Positions 8,066-15,827 of a stretch of DNA of 64,000 nucleotides are shown piece after piece. The DNA lies in contig JBEKMN010000050.1 in NCBI GenBank assembly GCA_050008495.1, positions 34,092-98,091 on the forward strand, in the 5' to 3' direction. Both the position numbers and the translations under genes were made by a program. Within the stretch, counting starts at the first letter, position 1, and every line of letters starts with the position of its first letter. The notes beneath the pieces were generated by a model, which was not told the origin of the DNA, did not search any database, and worked only from the letters and a program-made list of their open reading frames with translations. Origin of the DNA: CAVROP01 sp050008495 (lineage in GTDB: Bacteria; Acidobacteriota; Terriglobia; UBA7540).

Positions 8066-9025
8066 TTACTGATGCTTCGATGTTACACCTTCCAGGAGTC
8101 CAAAGTGTCGGGAAAGTCCGTAGGATGCCGCTGCGGAGAGCAGGAATCCGATTCCCACCATGCTCGCCAGCGTGCCCAAGATCAGGCATGCCCGGGTGCC
8201 TTGGGTGTCCATGAAGTGTCCCTTCACGAAAAGCAATCCCAAGCCCACCAACAGGACGACCATTCCTAACTGGATGGAGAAAAGAATTCTCCCAAAGGGA
8301 TACGGAGTTGGCCGCGCGCCTTGGGCTTCAAGCTGGAACGGCTGCGATTCCAGAAAGTGCTTACCCGCATCCGTGCCCATGTAAGCGATCAGTTCCTGGC
8401 TGTTGCCGAACTTTTCCAGCAGCTTCGAGTGTGCCTCCGACTGAACCTTAGCCACCTTACTCCATCTTCGGTTTTCCAGGATCACCTTGAACACCCACAA
8501 GAGCGCGCCGAGTATAACCACAAACGCCAGGAAGGGGCCCGCAAAATCCATGAAGCGGAAAAAAGCGGAGTCGCCGGACGAATGTCCCGCCCGCGCCCGC
8601 TCGACCTCGTATTGGAGCGCCTGGATCTTCAGTGCAGGACCGCAGGGTCCGGCAAGCGTCTCGCTGCCAAGATTCCGAACCGAGTCAGCTCCCATCTCAG
8701 CGGGGACAGGCCACACCTCGGCGAACGAGGAGCGCTGCGCAACCTCGGGATGGTCCTTTAGAAATGCCGCGAGTTCGGGATGCCGCTGGAGGTAGGCTTT
8801 GTCCCGAATCAACTTGGGCTGTTTCAGGAGTTCGCTATAAATATCGATGTGCGCCGCCAGGAAGGAGATCAGCTCTTGTTGGTTAGCCGAGCCTACTGCC
8901 GCCTCACTCTGTCCCGCGGTATCCTGCGGTGCGGGCGCGGCGCCCAGCGACATGATCCCCACAACGCCTAAAGCTGATACGAAGAGTGCGACCTGCAAGA
9001 TTCGCCGCTTGAGTGTTCCCTTCAT
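8066..9025 (-). CDS. Membrane protein of unknown function upstream of ECF sigma gene
   Basis: A 319-residue protein beginning at ATG 9025, chosen because GGAGGTTAGCAGTG directly precedes it; the frame stays open further upstream. There is a signal or anchor (KRRILQVALFVSALGVVGIM), then a soluble segment with LQRHPELAAFLKDHPEV near 85, and membrane spans at about 170-190, 255-275 and 288-308. The central region after the first span (VILENRRWSKVAKVQSEAHS) is charged and probably cytoplasmic. It begins the sigma/anti-sigma operon and may be a sensor or target of that system. No named family recognised. Confidence 0.75.
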   Translation of the reverse strand: MKGTLKRRILQVALFVSALGVVGIMSLGAAPAPQDTAGQSEAAVGSANQQELISFLAAHIDIYSELLKQPKLIRDKAYLQRHPELAAFLKDHPEVAQRSSFAEVWPVPAEMGADSVRNLGSETLAGPCGPALKIQALQYEVERARAGHSSGDSAFFRFMDFAGPFLAFVVILGALLWVFKVILENRRWSKVAKVQSEAHSKLLEKFGNSQELIAYMGTDAGKHFLESQPFQLEAQGARPTPYPFGRILFSIQLGMVVLLVGLGLLFVKGHFMDTQGTRACLILGTLASMVGIGFLLSAAASYGLSRHFGLLEGVTSKHQ

Positions 9026-9120
9026 CACTGCTAACCTCCCTCGTTCCTGAATTCGACGACGGGGTTGCGCAGCGCGGGGGAGCCACAATCAAATGCAGCT
9101 TCTTCGCTGCCCTGAAAATA

Positions 9121-9286
9121 GAAAGCGGACCCCCTCACCCGTCCCGCGACGGCTGGTGAAAGCGCCGTCGCGGGCCACCCTCTCCCCCAAGGGGGAGAGG
9201 GATTATTTTCATGACCAGTGGCGAGCCGAGGGATCATGAAATCTTCGCTCAGAATGACATGTCATCCTGAGCGAAGCGAAGGATCT
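9121..9286. repeat. Intergenic region with two palindromic repeats
   Basis: This covers most of the 9026-9363 gap. The left part (9127-9202) has CCCCTCACCCGTCCCGCGAC with a GCGACGG/CCGTCGC dyad and a CCCTCTCCCCC-aag-GGGGGAGAGGG hairpin. The right part (9241-9286) is two REP family A half-units fused head to head around ATGACATGTCAT. No gene is visible in this gap. Confidence 0.7.
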
Positions 9287-9363
9287 GCTTTTCTTCGCGC
9301 GCCGCTCTGCGCTACCCCTTCATCTGCTAGAACGAGCGAACAGGCGAGTTGTTAACAAGGATT

Positions 9364-9633
9364 TCAGCGCAGGGTTACGACGGTGGCTCCCCATCCGCCG
9401 GCTTCGGCGGGAGCGTCCTGGAAGGAGAGAACAAAAGGCGTGCGGGCCAGCACGGCGCGCACGATTTCGCGTTGCACTCCGATTCCCCGCCCATGGATGA
9501 TGCGGAGTGCCTTCAGACCCAGACGGTTGGCTTCCTCGAGATACGCCTCAACCACTTCTTTGACATCCTGCGGTCGCACCGTGTGCAGGTCGAAGACGTC
9601 AGTGACGGGAACGCGAAGGGGTTCGTCATTCAT
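9364..9633 (-). CDS. Stand-alone Smr domain protein (MutS2 C-terminal-like)
   Basis: An 89-residue protein that is essentially one Smr domain. The first motif, DVFDLHTVRPQDV (about residues 12-24), is the conserved DLHG/T-type element. The second, LRIIHGRGIGVQRE (about 43-56), is the HGxG catalytic or nucleic-acid-binding loop. The end GWGATVVTLR fits the final strand. Smr domains nick or bind branched DNA or cleave RNA. Many acidobacteria carry such short forms; this one has no LDLK partner domain. Its neighbours offer no functional clue. The start at ATG 9633 has only a weak AGCAGGC ribosome site. Confidence 0.85.
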   Translation of the reverse strand: MNDEPLRVPVTDVFDLHTVRPQDVKEVVEAYLEEANRLGLKALRIIHGRGIGVQREIVRAVLARTPFVLSFQDAPAEAGGWGATVVTLR

Positions 9634-9754
9634 GCCTGCTTATATTCTACGGTGTGTCTTCTGTAGCTGCATCAACAAAACAGGAAATCGACAGGGTGTC
9701 GGCGAGTTGACCCTCTCCCCGACGCAGAGAAGGTGTGACCGAATCAAAAGCAGC

Positions 9755-9843
9755 TCACGCCAAGACGCCAAGTCGCGAAGCAGCGCAAAGCGGAAGACCC
9801 TACTTTCCTTCGCGACCTTTGTGTACTTGGCGCCTTGGCGTGA
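9755..9843. repeat. Long imperfect inverted repeat (ACGCCAAG type)
   Basis: TCACGCCAAGACGCCAAGTC at the left pairs with GACCTTTGTGTACTTGGCGCCTTGGCGTGA at the right, with CGCGAAG/CTTCGCG nested inside. ACGCCAAGGCGCCAAG repeats are widespread in bacterial intergenic DNA. It lies just after the M56 gene (minus strand) and may end that transcript. Confidence 0.7.
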
Positions 9844-9865
9844 AACCGGTTCGTCTGCCCGTGGA

Positions 9866-11152
9866 CTAGAACAGCCTGAAGGAGACCTCCACCACGACTT
9901 TCACCGGCACGGGTTTGCCGTCCTTCGTGGCAGGTTCGAATTTCCAGGTGCGCAGGGTCTGCGCCGCGCTTTCATCCAACCCTCTGTCCACGGGTCGCAC
10001 CACCTCGACGTCCGCGACATTGCCGCTCGCATCAATCACGGCCGAGTAGACGCCAGTGCCCTGCAGTTTGGCAGCTCTTGCGTCCTTCGTATAAGGGGGT
10101 TCGGGCTTGTAAATGGGTATCGGCGCTGTGACACCGTCTCCTACGGTGAAGACCTTTCCGAGGTCATGTCGGGGTGTGGGAACGATGTTGGCCGCGAGCG
10201 CGCTCCTCGCTGGAGCGCTAAGCCAGAAAGTCTTGACACCCCACCAACCCGTCCCGACAATGACGGCCAGGGCAATCACCAACGACGCAATAAGTCTCAG
10301 TTTCGACATACGCACCTCCTTCACCAGCAGGGCAACACGCCGCGCCAGTTGGTTTTCGACCAGGAACAAAGGCCCCGGCAGCGCTGTCGCTCTCGGCATT
10401 CCCGCGATTTCGAGCAGGGCGTGAAGATAAGCCTTGCGCGCACCACTCAGCGCCACCACATCGCTGTCTACGACCTGTTCGCGACTGAGGCGGATGGTGC
10501 GCACCACCCACCACACGGCGGGATGAAACCAGAAAAACGCCAGGACAAGTTCCTCCAGAAGATTCAGCAGCCAGTCGCGCCTCGCCACGTGCAGCAATTC
10601 GTGGCAGGCAATCGCACGTTGGTGGCTCTCCTCCATGCGTTCGAACCACCTGGGAAGGATGATCGCCGGATCGAGCCAGCCAAAAGTTACCGGAGTCTCG
10701 ACACGGTCGGAGAGATAGAAGGCGGGCTCAACGCCCACGAGCGCCCGAGCCTCGCGGAGTGCGCTGGGCAAGGGTGCGATGAGCAGCGCCGCGCGCCGGT
10801 AGTGAGTGAGGCGCCACAGACCCAGCGTCAGCCGCAGCAACCCCGCGCCCACCCCCGCCGAAAGTAGCAGCAACACCCAGGTTTGAAATGGAACCAACGA
10901 GACCAGCGACACACCACCGGTTTTTGTGATGACGCCGGTCGCGGCGCCGGCGGCCGGAACGAAGTCTGCCTTCTGCCAGGGTTCGACCAGCGGCAAAAGC
11001 AGGCAGGCCGCCAGCAACACCTGCCAGTAGGCGAGCATGACCCTCGGTTGCCGCAGGCGCAGTACCGCCGCAGCCAACCCGCCCCCCGCAACCACCAGCA
11101 TCACCTGGAGGCTATAGGTCAGGAGATTTCCCAGCCACCACGAGGCGTTCAT
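9866..11152 (-). CDS. BlaR1-like M56 metallopeptidase with TonB C-terminal domain
   Basis: A 428-residue membrane protein. N-terminal spans lie at about 10-30, 40-57 and 90-112. The M56 zinc-protease motif HELLH is near residue 180 (AIACHELLHVARRDW), with a downstream Glu/His cluster in FFWFHPAVWW. A further span near 288-306 is followed by a periplasmic region. The last 85 residues are a TonB-C-like domain (PEPPYTKDARAAKLQGTGVY to the end). In BlaR1 systems the protease cleaves the BlaI repressor on sensing a signal. Here the TonB-like tail replaces the penicillin-binding sensor, a form common in Acidobacteriota. Its start overlaps blaI by 4 bp, indicating translational coupling. Confidence 0.9.
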   Translation of the reverse strand: MNASWWLGNLLTYSLQVMLVVAGGGLAAAVLRLRQPRVMLAYWQVLLAACLLLPLVEPWQKADFVPAAGAATGVITKTGGVSLVSLVPFQTWVLLLLSAGVGAGLLRLTLGLWRLTHYRRAALLIAPLPSALREARALVGVEPAFYLSDRVETPVTFGWLDPAIILPRWFERMEESHQRAIACHELLHVARRDWLLNLLEELVLAFFWFHPAVWWVVRTIRLSREQVVDSDVVALSGARKAYLHALLEIAGMPRATALPGPLFLVENQLARRVALLVKEVRMSKLRLIASLVIALAVIVGTGWWGVKTFWLSAPARSALAANIVPTPRHDLGKVFTVGDGVTAPIPIYKPEPPYTKDARAAKLQGTGVYSAVIDASGNVADVEVVRPVDRGLDESAAQTLRTWKFEPATKDGKPVPVKVVVEVSFRLF

Positions 11153-11523
11153 TCGGCCTCCTCAATGGTCCGCGCAATCTTTTCCAAGTCTTTCTGCGAC
11201 AATCGACGGTCCTTGATCAAGTGGACCAGTAGCGGCCCGGCAGAACCGTTAAACACCCGGTCCACGAACTCGCGCACCATGGCTTTGATGACTTCACTGC
11301 GCGGCCGGGTGGCCTGGTAGACGTAGGCACGGTCCTGCGCCTGCTTCTTCAGATATTTCTTTGCTTCCAGAATGTTCATCATGGTCATGACGGTGGTATA
11401 GGCGATCTTGCGGCGCTCGCGAAGAGTTTCGTAGACGTCGCGCACCGTGGCGCTCTCCAGGCCCCATACCACCTTCATGATTTCGAGTTCCTGCTCGGTC
11501 AAGGTGCGGCTTCTGGGTCTCAT
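11149..11523 (-). CDS. BlaI/MecI/CopY family transcriptional repressor
   Basis: A 124-residue winged-helix regulator. The N-terminus LTEQELEIMKVVWGLESATVRDVYETL is the family's first helices; IAYTTVMTMMNILEAKKYLKK contains the recognition helix and wing. The C-terminal half (ATRPRSEVIKAMVREFVDRVF) is the dimerisation region where BlaI is normally cleaved by its M56 partner. The partner overlaps by 4 bp downstream. The start codon sits inside a perfect TACTAT-gaaa-ATAGTA dyad, so it most likely represses its own operon. Confidence 0.93.
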   Translation of the reverse strand: MRPRSRTLTEQELEIMKVVWGLESATVRDVYETLRERRKIAYTTVMTMMNILEAKKYLKKQAQDRAYVYQATRPRSEVIKAMVREFVDRVFNGSAGPLLVHLIKDRRLSQKDLEKIARTIEEAE

Positions 11524-11559
11524 ACTATGAAAATAGTACTAATAAGTTGAGAGTGTCAA
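11523..11559 (-). promoter_or_regulatory. blaI promoter with operator dyad; probable leaderless start
   Basis: On the minus strand TTGACA (11559-11554) is followed, after 18 bp, by TATTTT (11535-11530); TACTAT at 15-bp spacing is an alternative. A perfect dyad TACTAT-gaaa-ATAGTA covers 11523-11538, overlapping the -10 box and the first base of the ATG. It resembles BlaI/MecI operators (TACA/TGTA and TACTA variants). The expected transcript start falls at or next to the ATG, so the mRNA should be leaderless and repressor binding would block initiation. Confidence 0.75.
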
Positions 11560-11569
11560 GGGAAATCTT

Positions 11570-11651
11570 GGGGGTAGCACAGGCACTCCTGCCTGTGGCC
11601 AAGTCTAACTCATTCCATCGGGGCACAGGCAAGAGTGCCTGTGCTACCCCC
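11570..11651. repeat. Long inverted repeat between divergent genes
   Basis: GGGGGTAGCACAGGCACTCC... at 11570-11597 pairs with its complement at 11624-11651 with one mismatch over 28 bp. It lies upstream of the blaI promoter and before the gene at 11718. It is probably a dispersed repeat; it cannot terminate either neighbour. Confidence 0.8.
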
Positions 11652-11717
11652 AAAACCGGGCCGCCGGGTGTATGATTAGATTTGGATCATTCGGACGGGC
11701 TCTTTTGCTGGATAACA

Positions 11718-12743
11718 ATGAACCTACTGCGTCGCAGCACTCGCCGCCGGAGGCCTGGAATTGGGGCGTGGGTGCTGGTACCTCTCTTTCTGCTCGGTTT
11801 GAAGGCGGCGGCTAGCCAGAACTTCCAACAGCAACCAACGGCTCCAGTGGATTCCGGCAACAGGCCTGCGCTAGCTGAAGAATCTCCACCTCGCATGACT
11901 CCGCAGGAGATTCGGCGCTACGATGAGGCGAAAACCCTGATCGATTGGACGCCCGACCAGATTCGGGACTTTCCCGACCTGCACGATTTGCAACCTGCGG
12001 AAAACCAGCAGAACCTCCCGGCAATCCTTAGCGCCGTCGGCCAGCGCGTGGCCGCGTTGTTCGATCAGTTTCCCAACATGACCTCCGCGGAAGAGGTCCG
12101 GGCGGGGCCCTGTGATGAGGGCCTGCGCAAGAAATGTCGTGTGACCTATAGAGGCAAGTTCAACTATCTGGTGGTGCGGCGGACAGAGGGCGACCCTCTG
12201 ATGGGCGAGTTCCGCACCGATTTGAAAGGGCGGCCGATTGATTATCGAAACATCGGCCACGGGCGGGTTTTTCTCACCTACGGGTTCGCCACAACGCCTC
12301 TCCAGCATTTCCACCCCCGGAATCAAACCGATTGCCGGTTTCGTGATTTCGGGCGCCAGATGGTTGAAGGGCAGCAGACCGAAGTGGTGGGCTTTGTTGA
12401 AGTCCCGGGAAAGTATCCCTGGCCAACCGAGTTGCGCCACGGAACTGCTGTTGTGCCGCTGTGTTTACAGGGCTTGGCGTGGCTCGACCCGACAACGTAT
12501 CAGATCGTACGCATCGAAACCTTCTTGATGGCGCCGCCTCCGGACAGCGACCTGGAACGCGAGACGACGCGCGTCGAGTTTAGTGAAATTCACCTTCACC
12601 AAGCCTCCACCGCCATATGGTTGCCCACAGAAGTTGTCGTCGACGGATGGCTTCACCAACGGCATTTCGAAAACGTCCACAGGTACTCCGGTTTCAAGAC
12701 TTTTGAGGTAGAAACCCGAATCGGCCCGGTGATGGAAAAGTGA
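11718..12743 (+). CDS. Secreted protein of unknown function
   Basis: A 341-residue protein starting at ATG 11718. The N-terminus is basic (LLRRSTRRRRPG), followed by a hydrophobic core (AWVLVPLFLLGLKAAAS), so it is exported. The mature part begins with a low-complexity Gln/Pro region and then PRMTPQEIRRYDEAKTLIDW. CDEGLRKKCRVTYRGKFNYLV and similar strands suggest a beta-rich outer-membrane or lipoprotein-like fold. Acidobacteria often carry such secreted proteins of unknown role. No ribosome site is strong; an in-frame TTG at 11682 is possible but less likely. A terminator-like hairpin follows at 12859. Confidence 0.7.
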   Translation: MNLLRRSTRRRRPGIGAWVLVPLFLLGLKAAASQNFQQQPTAPVDSGNRPALAEESPPRMTPQEIRRYDEAKTLIDWTPDQIRDFPDLHDLQPAENQQNLPAILSAVGQRVAALFDQFPNMTSAEEVRAGPCDEGLRKKCRVTYRGKFNYLVVRRTEGDPLMGEFRTDLKGRPIDYRNIGHGRVFLTYGFATTPLQHFHPRNQTDCRFRDFGRQMVEGQQTEVVGFVEVPGKYPWPTELRHGTAVVPLCLQGLAWLDPTTYQIVRIETFLMAPPPDSDLERETTRVEFSEIHLHQASTAIWLPTEVVVDGWLHQRHFENVHRYSGFKTFEVETRIGPVMEK

Positions 12744-12858
12744 GCGCGGCGCGTTGTGCCCTGATGTTCGGAGCCGGAACCTCGCCAAAGAAGTGAGCCT
12801 GCTGGGCTGGCAGCAGATTGTGGCCCGCGGCGCCAGAAGGTGCGGAAAAAATAACCGG

Positions 12859-12895
12859 CTGTCATCCTTCGCTTCGCTCAGGATGACAGGCTTTT
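12859..12895 (+). terminator. REP-derived terminator-like hairpin
   Basis: CTGTCATCC (12859-12867) pairs with GGATGACAG (12881-12889) around a TTCGCTTCGCTCA loop and is followed by CTTTT. It is a compact REP family A unit placed 115 bp after a stop codon, where it may end transcription. Confidence 0.55.
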
Positions 12896-13004
12896 GTATT
12901 CGTCGCACCTTCTCAGCCGAGGGTTAGCATGCAACGCCGCGGCAGGCGAAGATGTTATAATCTCAGAGCGAGCCTTTCGAATCCCTCGCTGAAAGGCGCA
13001 ACCG

Positions 13005-13481
13005 TTGTTCGACAATTCTCCGGAAAAAACAGCGCCCGGCGCATCTGTCGGCGAAGCGGGAAACAGCCGGGAAGCGTTGCCCCGCTCGCACCGTCTCGCA
13101 TGGGGACGATGGTCGCCGCGCGTGCGGGAACTGGGCAGAAGAATGGCGCGCGCAGTATTCCTGCGTTGGCGGCGCAAAGACCCCGCCGAGCTCGAAAAGC
13201 TACGGCGCCTGGACATCAACAAGCGCGGCCGCATCAGGGCAGGCCGAGTCGTGGATCTGCTGGAAGCCGAGACGGCGGGATCCAAGACCCCGCTGTTGAT
13301 TTATTCCTACGAAGTGGCCGGAGTAACCTACGAGGCCGCCCAGGACGTATCGGCGCTGCCTGAGATTGCCGCGCGCGCCCGGGTTTTCTCCGGACGCACG
13401 GCCAGCGTGAAATACGATCCCAAACGGCCTGGGAACTCCATTATCGCCTGTGAGGAGTGGAACGGGCTGGGGGCAGGATGA
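13005..13481 (+). CDS. Small protein of unknown function coupled to carboxylase gene
   Basis: Up to 158 residues, starting at TTG 13005; ATG 13143 is an alternative start giving a 112-residue protein. The first half is basic and poorly structured. The second half (LIYSYEVAGVTYEAAQDVS, then ARVFSGRTASVKYDPKRPG) resembles the beta-rich DUF3592-type domain, seen as a pattern only. Its stop codon overlaps the start of the carboxylase gene (ATGA), so the two are translated in coupling. No membrane span is evident. Function unknown. Confidence 0.6.
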   Translation: MFDNSPEKTAPGASVGEAGNSREALPRSHRLAWGRWSPRVRELGRRMARAVFLRWRRKDPAELEKLRRLDINKRGRIRAGRVVDLLEAETAGSKTPLLIYSYEVAGVTYEAAQDVSALPEIAARARVFSGRTASVKYDPKRPGNSIIACEEWNGLGAG

Positions 13482-15028
13482 CTTTTCAGGAGAAACTCGA
13501 GGAACTGCGGCGACGCCGGTCTGGCTCGGAGGCGGGAGGCGGTGAGGAGCGCCGGGCCAGACAACATGCGGAGGGAAAGCTCTCGGCCCACGAGCGGTTG
13601 GAGATGCTGTTTGACCCCGGCAGCTTTGAAGAAATCGACATGCTGGTCGAGCACCGCTGTCACGATTTCGGGATGGACCAGCAACGCATACCCGGCGACG
13701 GGGTGGTGAGCGGCCACGGGCGCATCAACGGCCGGCTGGCGTTTGCTTTCGCGCAGGACTTTACCGTTTTCGGCGGCTCGCTGAGCGAAGCGAATGCCGA
13801 AAAGATTTGCAAGCTCATGGACCTTGCCATGAAGGTGGGCGCGCCGTTCATCGGGCTGAATGACTCCGGAGGCGCGCGCATTCAGGAAGGTGTTGCGTCG
13901 CTGGCGGGATACGCCGACATTTTCCTGCGCAATACGCTGGCTTCGGGAGTGATCCCTCAGATTTCCGCCATCATGGGGCCCTGCGCGGGCGGCGCGGTCT
14001 ATTCCCCCGCCATCACCGATTTCATCCTGATGGTCCAGAACACCAGCTACATGTTCGTGACTGGCCCGGACGTCATCAAGACCGTCATGCACGAGGACGT
14101 CACCAAGGAAGACCTGGGCGGGCCCATGACTCACAATTCGGTGAGCGGGGTGGCGCACTTCGTAACCAACGACGACCCCGACTGCCTGGCCCTGATCCGC
14201 GAGTTACTTTCGTTCATGCCGCAGAACAATCATGAGGATCCGCCCCGGGTTGAAACCCAGGATCCTGCGGACCGCCGTGAGGCCGTTCTCGACACCCTGG
14301 TGCCCGTGGAGCCCGAGAAACCCTACGACATCAAGGAAATCATCCACTGCGTCGTGGACGACGGCTATTTCCTGGAGGTGCACGAGCACTTCGCCAAAAA
14401 CCTCGTGGTGGGATTTGCGCGGCTGGGTGGGCAAAGCGTGGGCGTCGTCGCCAACCAACCCGCCGTGTTGGCGGGCTGTCTGGACATCAACGCTTCGGAC
14501 AAGGGCGCGCGCTTCATCCGCTTCTGCGATGCCTTCAATATCCCCATCGTCACTTTCGAGGACGTTCCGGGATTCCTGCCCGGCACGCAGCAGGAATACG
14601 GCGGCATCATTCGCCACGGCTCGAAGCTGCTCTTCGCCTACTGCGAAGCGACCGTCCCCAAGATCACCGTCATTACTCGGAAGGCTTACGGCGGGGCTTA
14701 TTGCGTGATGGGATCAAAGCATGTCCGCACTGATATCAACCTGGCCTATCCCACCGCCGAAATCGCCGTCATGGGACCGGAAGGGGCGGTGAATATCGTC
14801 TATCGGCGCGATCTTCAGAAGGCCGAGGACGCAGAAACCTTGCGCCGCGAAAGCGTCGCGGAGTTTCGCGAGCGCTTTGCCAACCCGTACGTCGCCGCCG
14901 AACGCGGCTGGTTGGACGACGTCATCCAGCCCCGCGACACCCGCCCCAAACTGATCACGGCCTTACGCATGCTCGAAACCAAGCGCGACACCAACCCGCC
15001 CAAGAAACATGGGAACATACCGCTATAG
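13478..15028 (+). CDS. Acyl-CoA carboxylase beta (carboxyltransferase) subunit
   Basis: A 516-residue protein of normal length for propionyl/methylmalonyl-CoA carboxyltransferases. The N-terminal crotonase-like half has KLSAHERLEMLFDPGSFEE (about 35-53), LNDSGGARIQEG near 128 and MGPCAGGAVYSPA near 165, which form the acyl-CoA oxyanion sites. The C-terminal half has FEDVPGFLPGTQQEYGG near 355, ITRKAYGGAYCVMGSKH near 395 and AYPTAEIAVMGPEGAVNIV near 420 for carboxybiotin binding. It transfers CO2 from biotin carrier protein to propionyl- or acetyl-CoA. The biotin carboxylase partner is not in the window. Which acyl-CoA is used is not decided by the sequence alone. Confidence 0.95.
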   Translation: MTFQEKLEELRRRRSGSEAGGGEERRARQHAEGKLSAHERLEMLFDPGSFEEIDMLVEHRCHDFGMDQQRIPGDGVVSGHGRINGRLAFAFAQDFTVFGGSLSEANAEKICKLMDLAMKVGAPFIGLNDSGGARIQEGVASLAGYADIFLRNTLASGVIPQISAIMGPCAGGAVYSPAITDFILMVQNTSYMFVTGPDVIKTVMHEDVTKEDLGGPMTHNSVSGVAHFVTNDDPDCLALIRELLSFMPQNNHEDPPRVETQDPADRREAVLDTLVPVEPEKPYDIKEIIHCVVDDGYFLEVHEHFAKNLVVGFARLGGQSVGVVANQPAVLAGCLDINASDKGARFIRFCDAFNIPIVTFEDVPGFLPGTQQEYGGIIRHGSKLLFAYCEATVPKITVITRKAYGGAYCVMGSKHVRTDINLAYPTAEIAVMGPEGAVNIVYRRDLQKAEDAETLRRESVAEFRERFANPYVAAERGWLDDVIQPRDTRPKLITALRMLETKRDTNPPKKHGNIPL

Positions 15029-15161
15029 CGATTGCCGATTCTTGATGGCGCCGGCAGCGCAAACGTACGCCTACCCCGCATCCGTCTGTGGCTTTTCAAT
15101 GCCCTTCTCGTCCGGGGCCGCATGGACTAAAATGCAGGAAGCGGACGAGGTGGAATTAAGC

Positions 15162-15467
15162 ATGGGTCACCATGGTATCAGTTTGCCAAGGGAGATAATT
15201 GCGGAGTTCTGCAAGCGTCATCACATTCGGAAGTTGGCGTTATTCGGGTCCGTCCTGCGCGAGGACTTTCGCCCGGACAGCGACGTCGACGTGCTGGTGG
15301 AGTTCGAGCCGGGCCACACGGTGGGGCTGCTCCGAATGGCAGGCCTGGAGATGGAACTCTCAGAGGCGTTGGGACGAAAGGTGGACCTGCGGACACCGGC
15401 GGAGCTCAGCCGATATTTCCGGGATGAGGTGGCACGCACCAGCGAGGTCCAGTATGCCCAAGAGTGA
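15162..15467 (+). CDS. mntA: MntA-type minimal nucleotidyltransferase antitoxin
   Basis: About 101 residues from ATG 15162, chosen because GAGGTGG lies upstream and MNT proteins are of this length; the frame is open further 5'. The polymerase-beta-like motif GSVLREDFRPDSDVDVLVEF (about residues 29-48) supplies the GSx10DxD metal-binding aspartates. The gene overlaps a HEPN toxin by 14 bp. In characterised pairs MntA AMPylates the HepT toxin at a tyrosine near the RNxxxH site to silence it. Function by family; this pair is untested. Confidence 0.85.
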   Translation: MGHHGISLPREIIAEFCKRHHIRKLALFGSVLREDFRPDSDVDVLVEFEPGHTVGLLRMAGLEMELSEALGRKVDLRTPAELSRYFRDEVARTSEVQYAQE

Positions 15468-15801
15468 CTGGATTCGCCTCCGCCATATGCTGGACGCGGC
15501 GAGAGAGGCAATGAGGTCCGCTTCAGGACGCACCCGCAACGACCTCGATACCGACTATGTATGGACATTGGGCCTAGTCAAATGCGTTGAAATTATCGGC
15601 GAAGCGGCCGCGCGCATGGGGAAGGAAACCAAAGAGGAAAATCCTCAGATACCTTGGGCGCAAATAATTGCGATGCGCAATCGTCTGGTCCATCTATATT
15701 TCGATATCGACCTTGATCAGGTGTGGAAAGCGCTCACAGAAGACTTGCCAGCCCTCGTGAATCAATTGCAGGAGATGCTGGAGAAGGACTCGTCTAAGTG
15801 A
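15454..15801 (+). CDS. hepT: HepT-like HEPN ribonuclease toxin (DUF86)
   Basis: A 115-residue all-helical protein. The HEPN RNase motif is intact: IIAMRNRLVHLYFDID near residues 71-86 gives R-N-x3-H with the following Tyr that MntA-type partners AMPylate. The N-terminal helices (DWIRLRHMLDAAREAMR, TLGLVKCVEIIGEAAAR) match DUF86. It overlaps its nucleotidyltransferase partner. If released from inhibition it should cleave tRNA or mRNA. Both members look complete, in contrast to the broken toxin at 39943. Confidence 0.88.
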   Translation: MPKSDWIRLRHMLDAAREAMRSASGRTRNDLDTDYVWTLGLVKCVEIIGEAAARMGKETKEENPQIPWAQIIAMRNRLVHLYFDIDLDQVWKALTEDLPALVNQLQEMLEKDSSK

Positions 15802-15827
15802 GGCATCCCATGCTCTTCGATACGTCT

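Noticed and set aside
9383..10867. 494-codon open frame on the plus strand
   Set aside because: It is antisense to the M56 and Smr genes, which have clear motifs. GC-rich genes often leave such frames open on the other strand.
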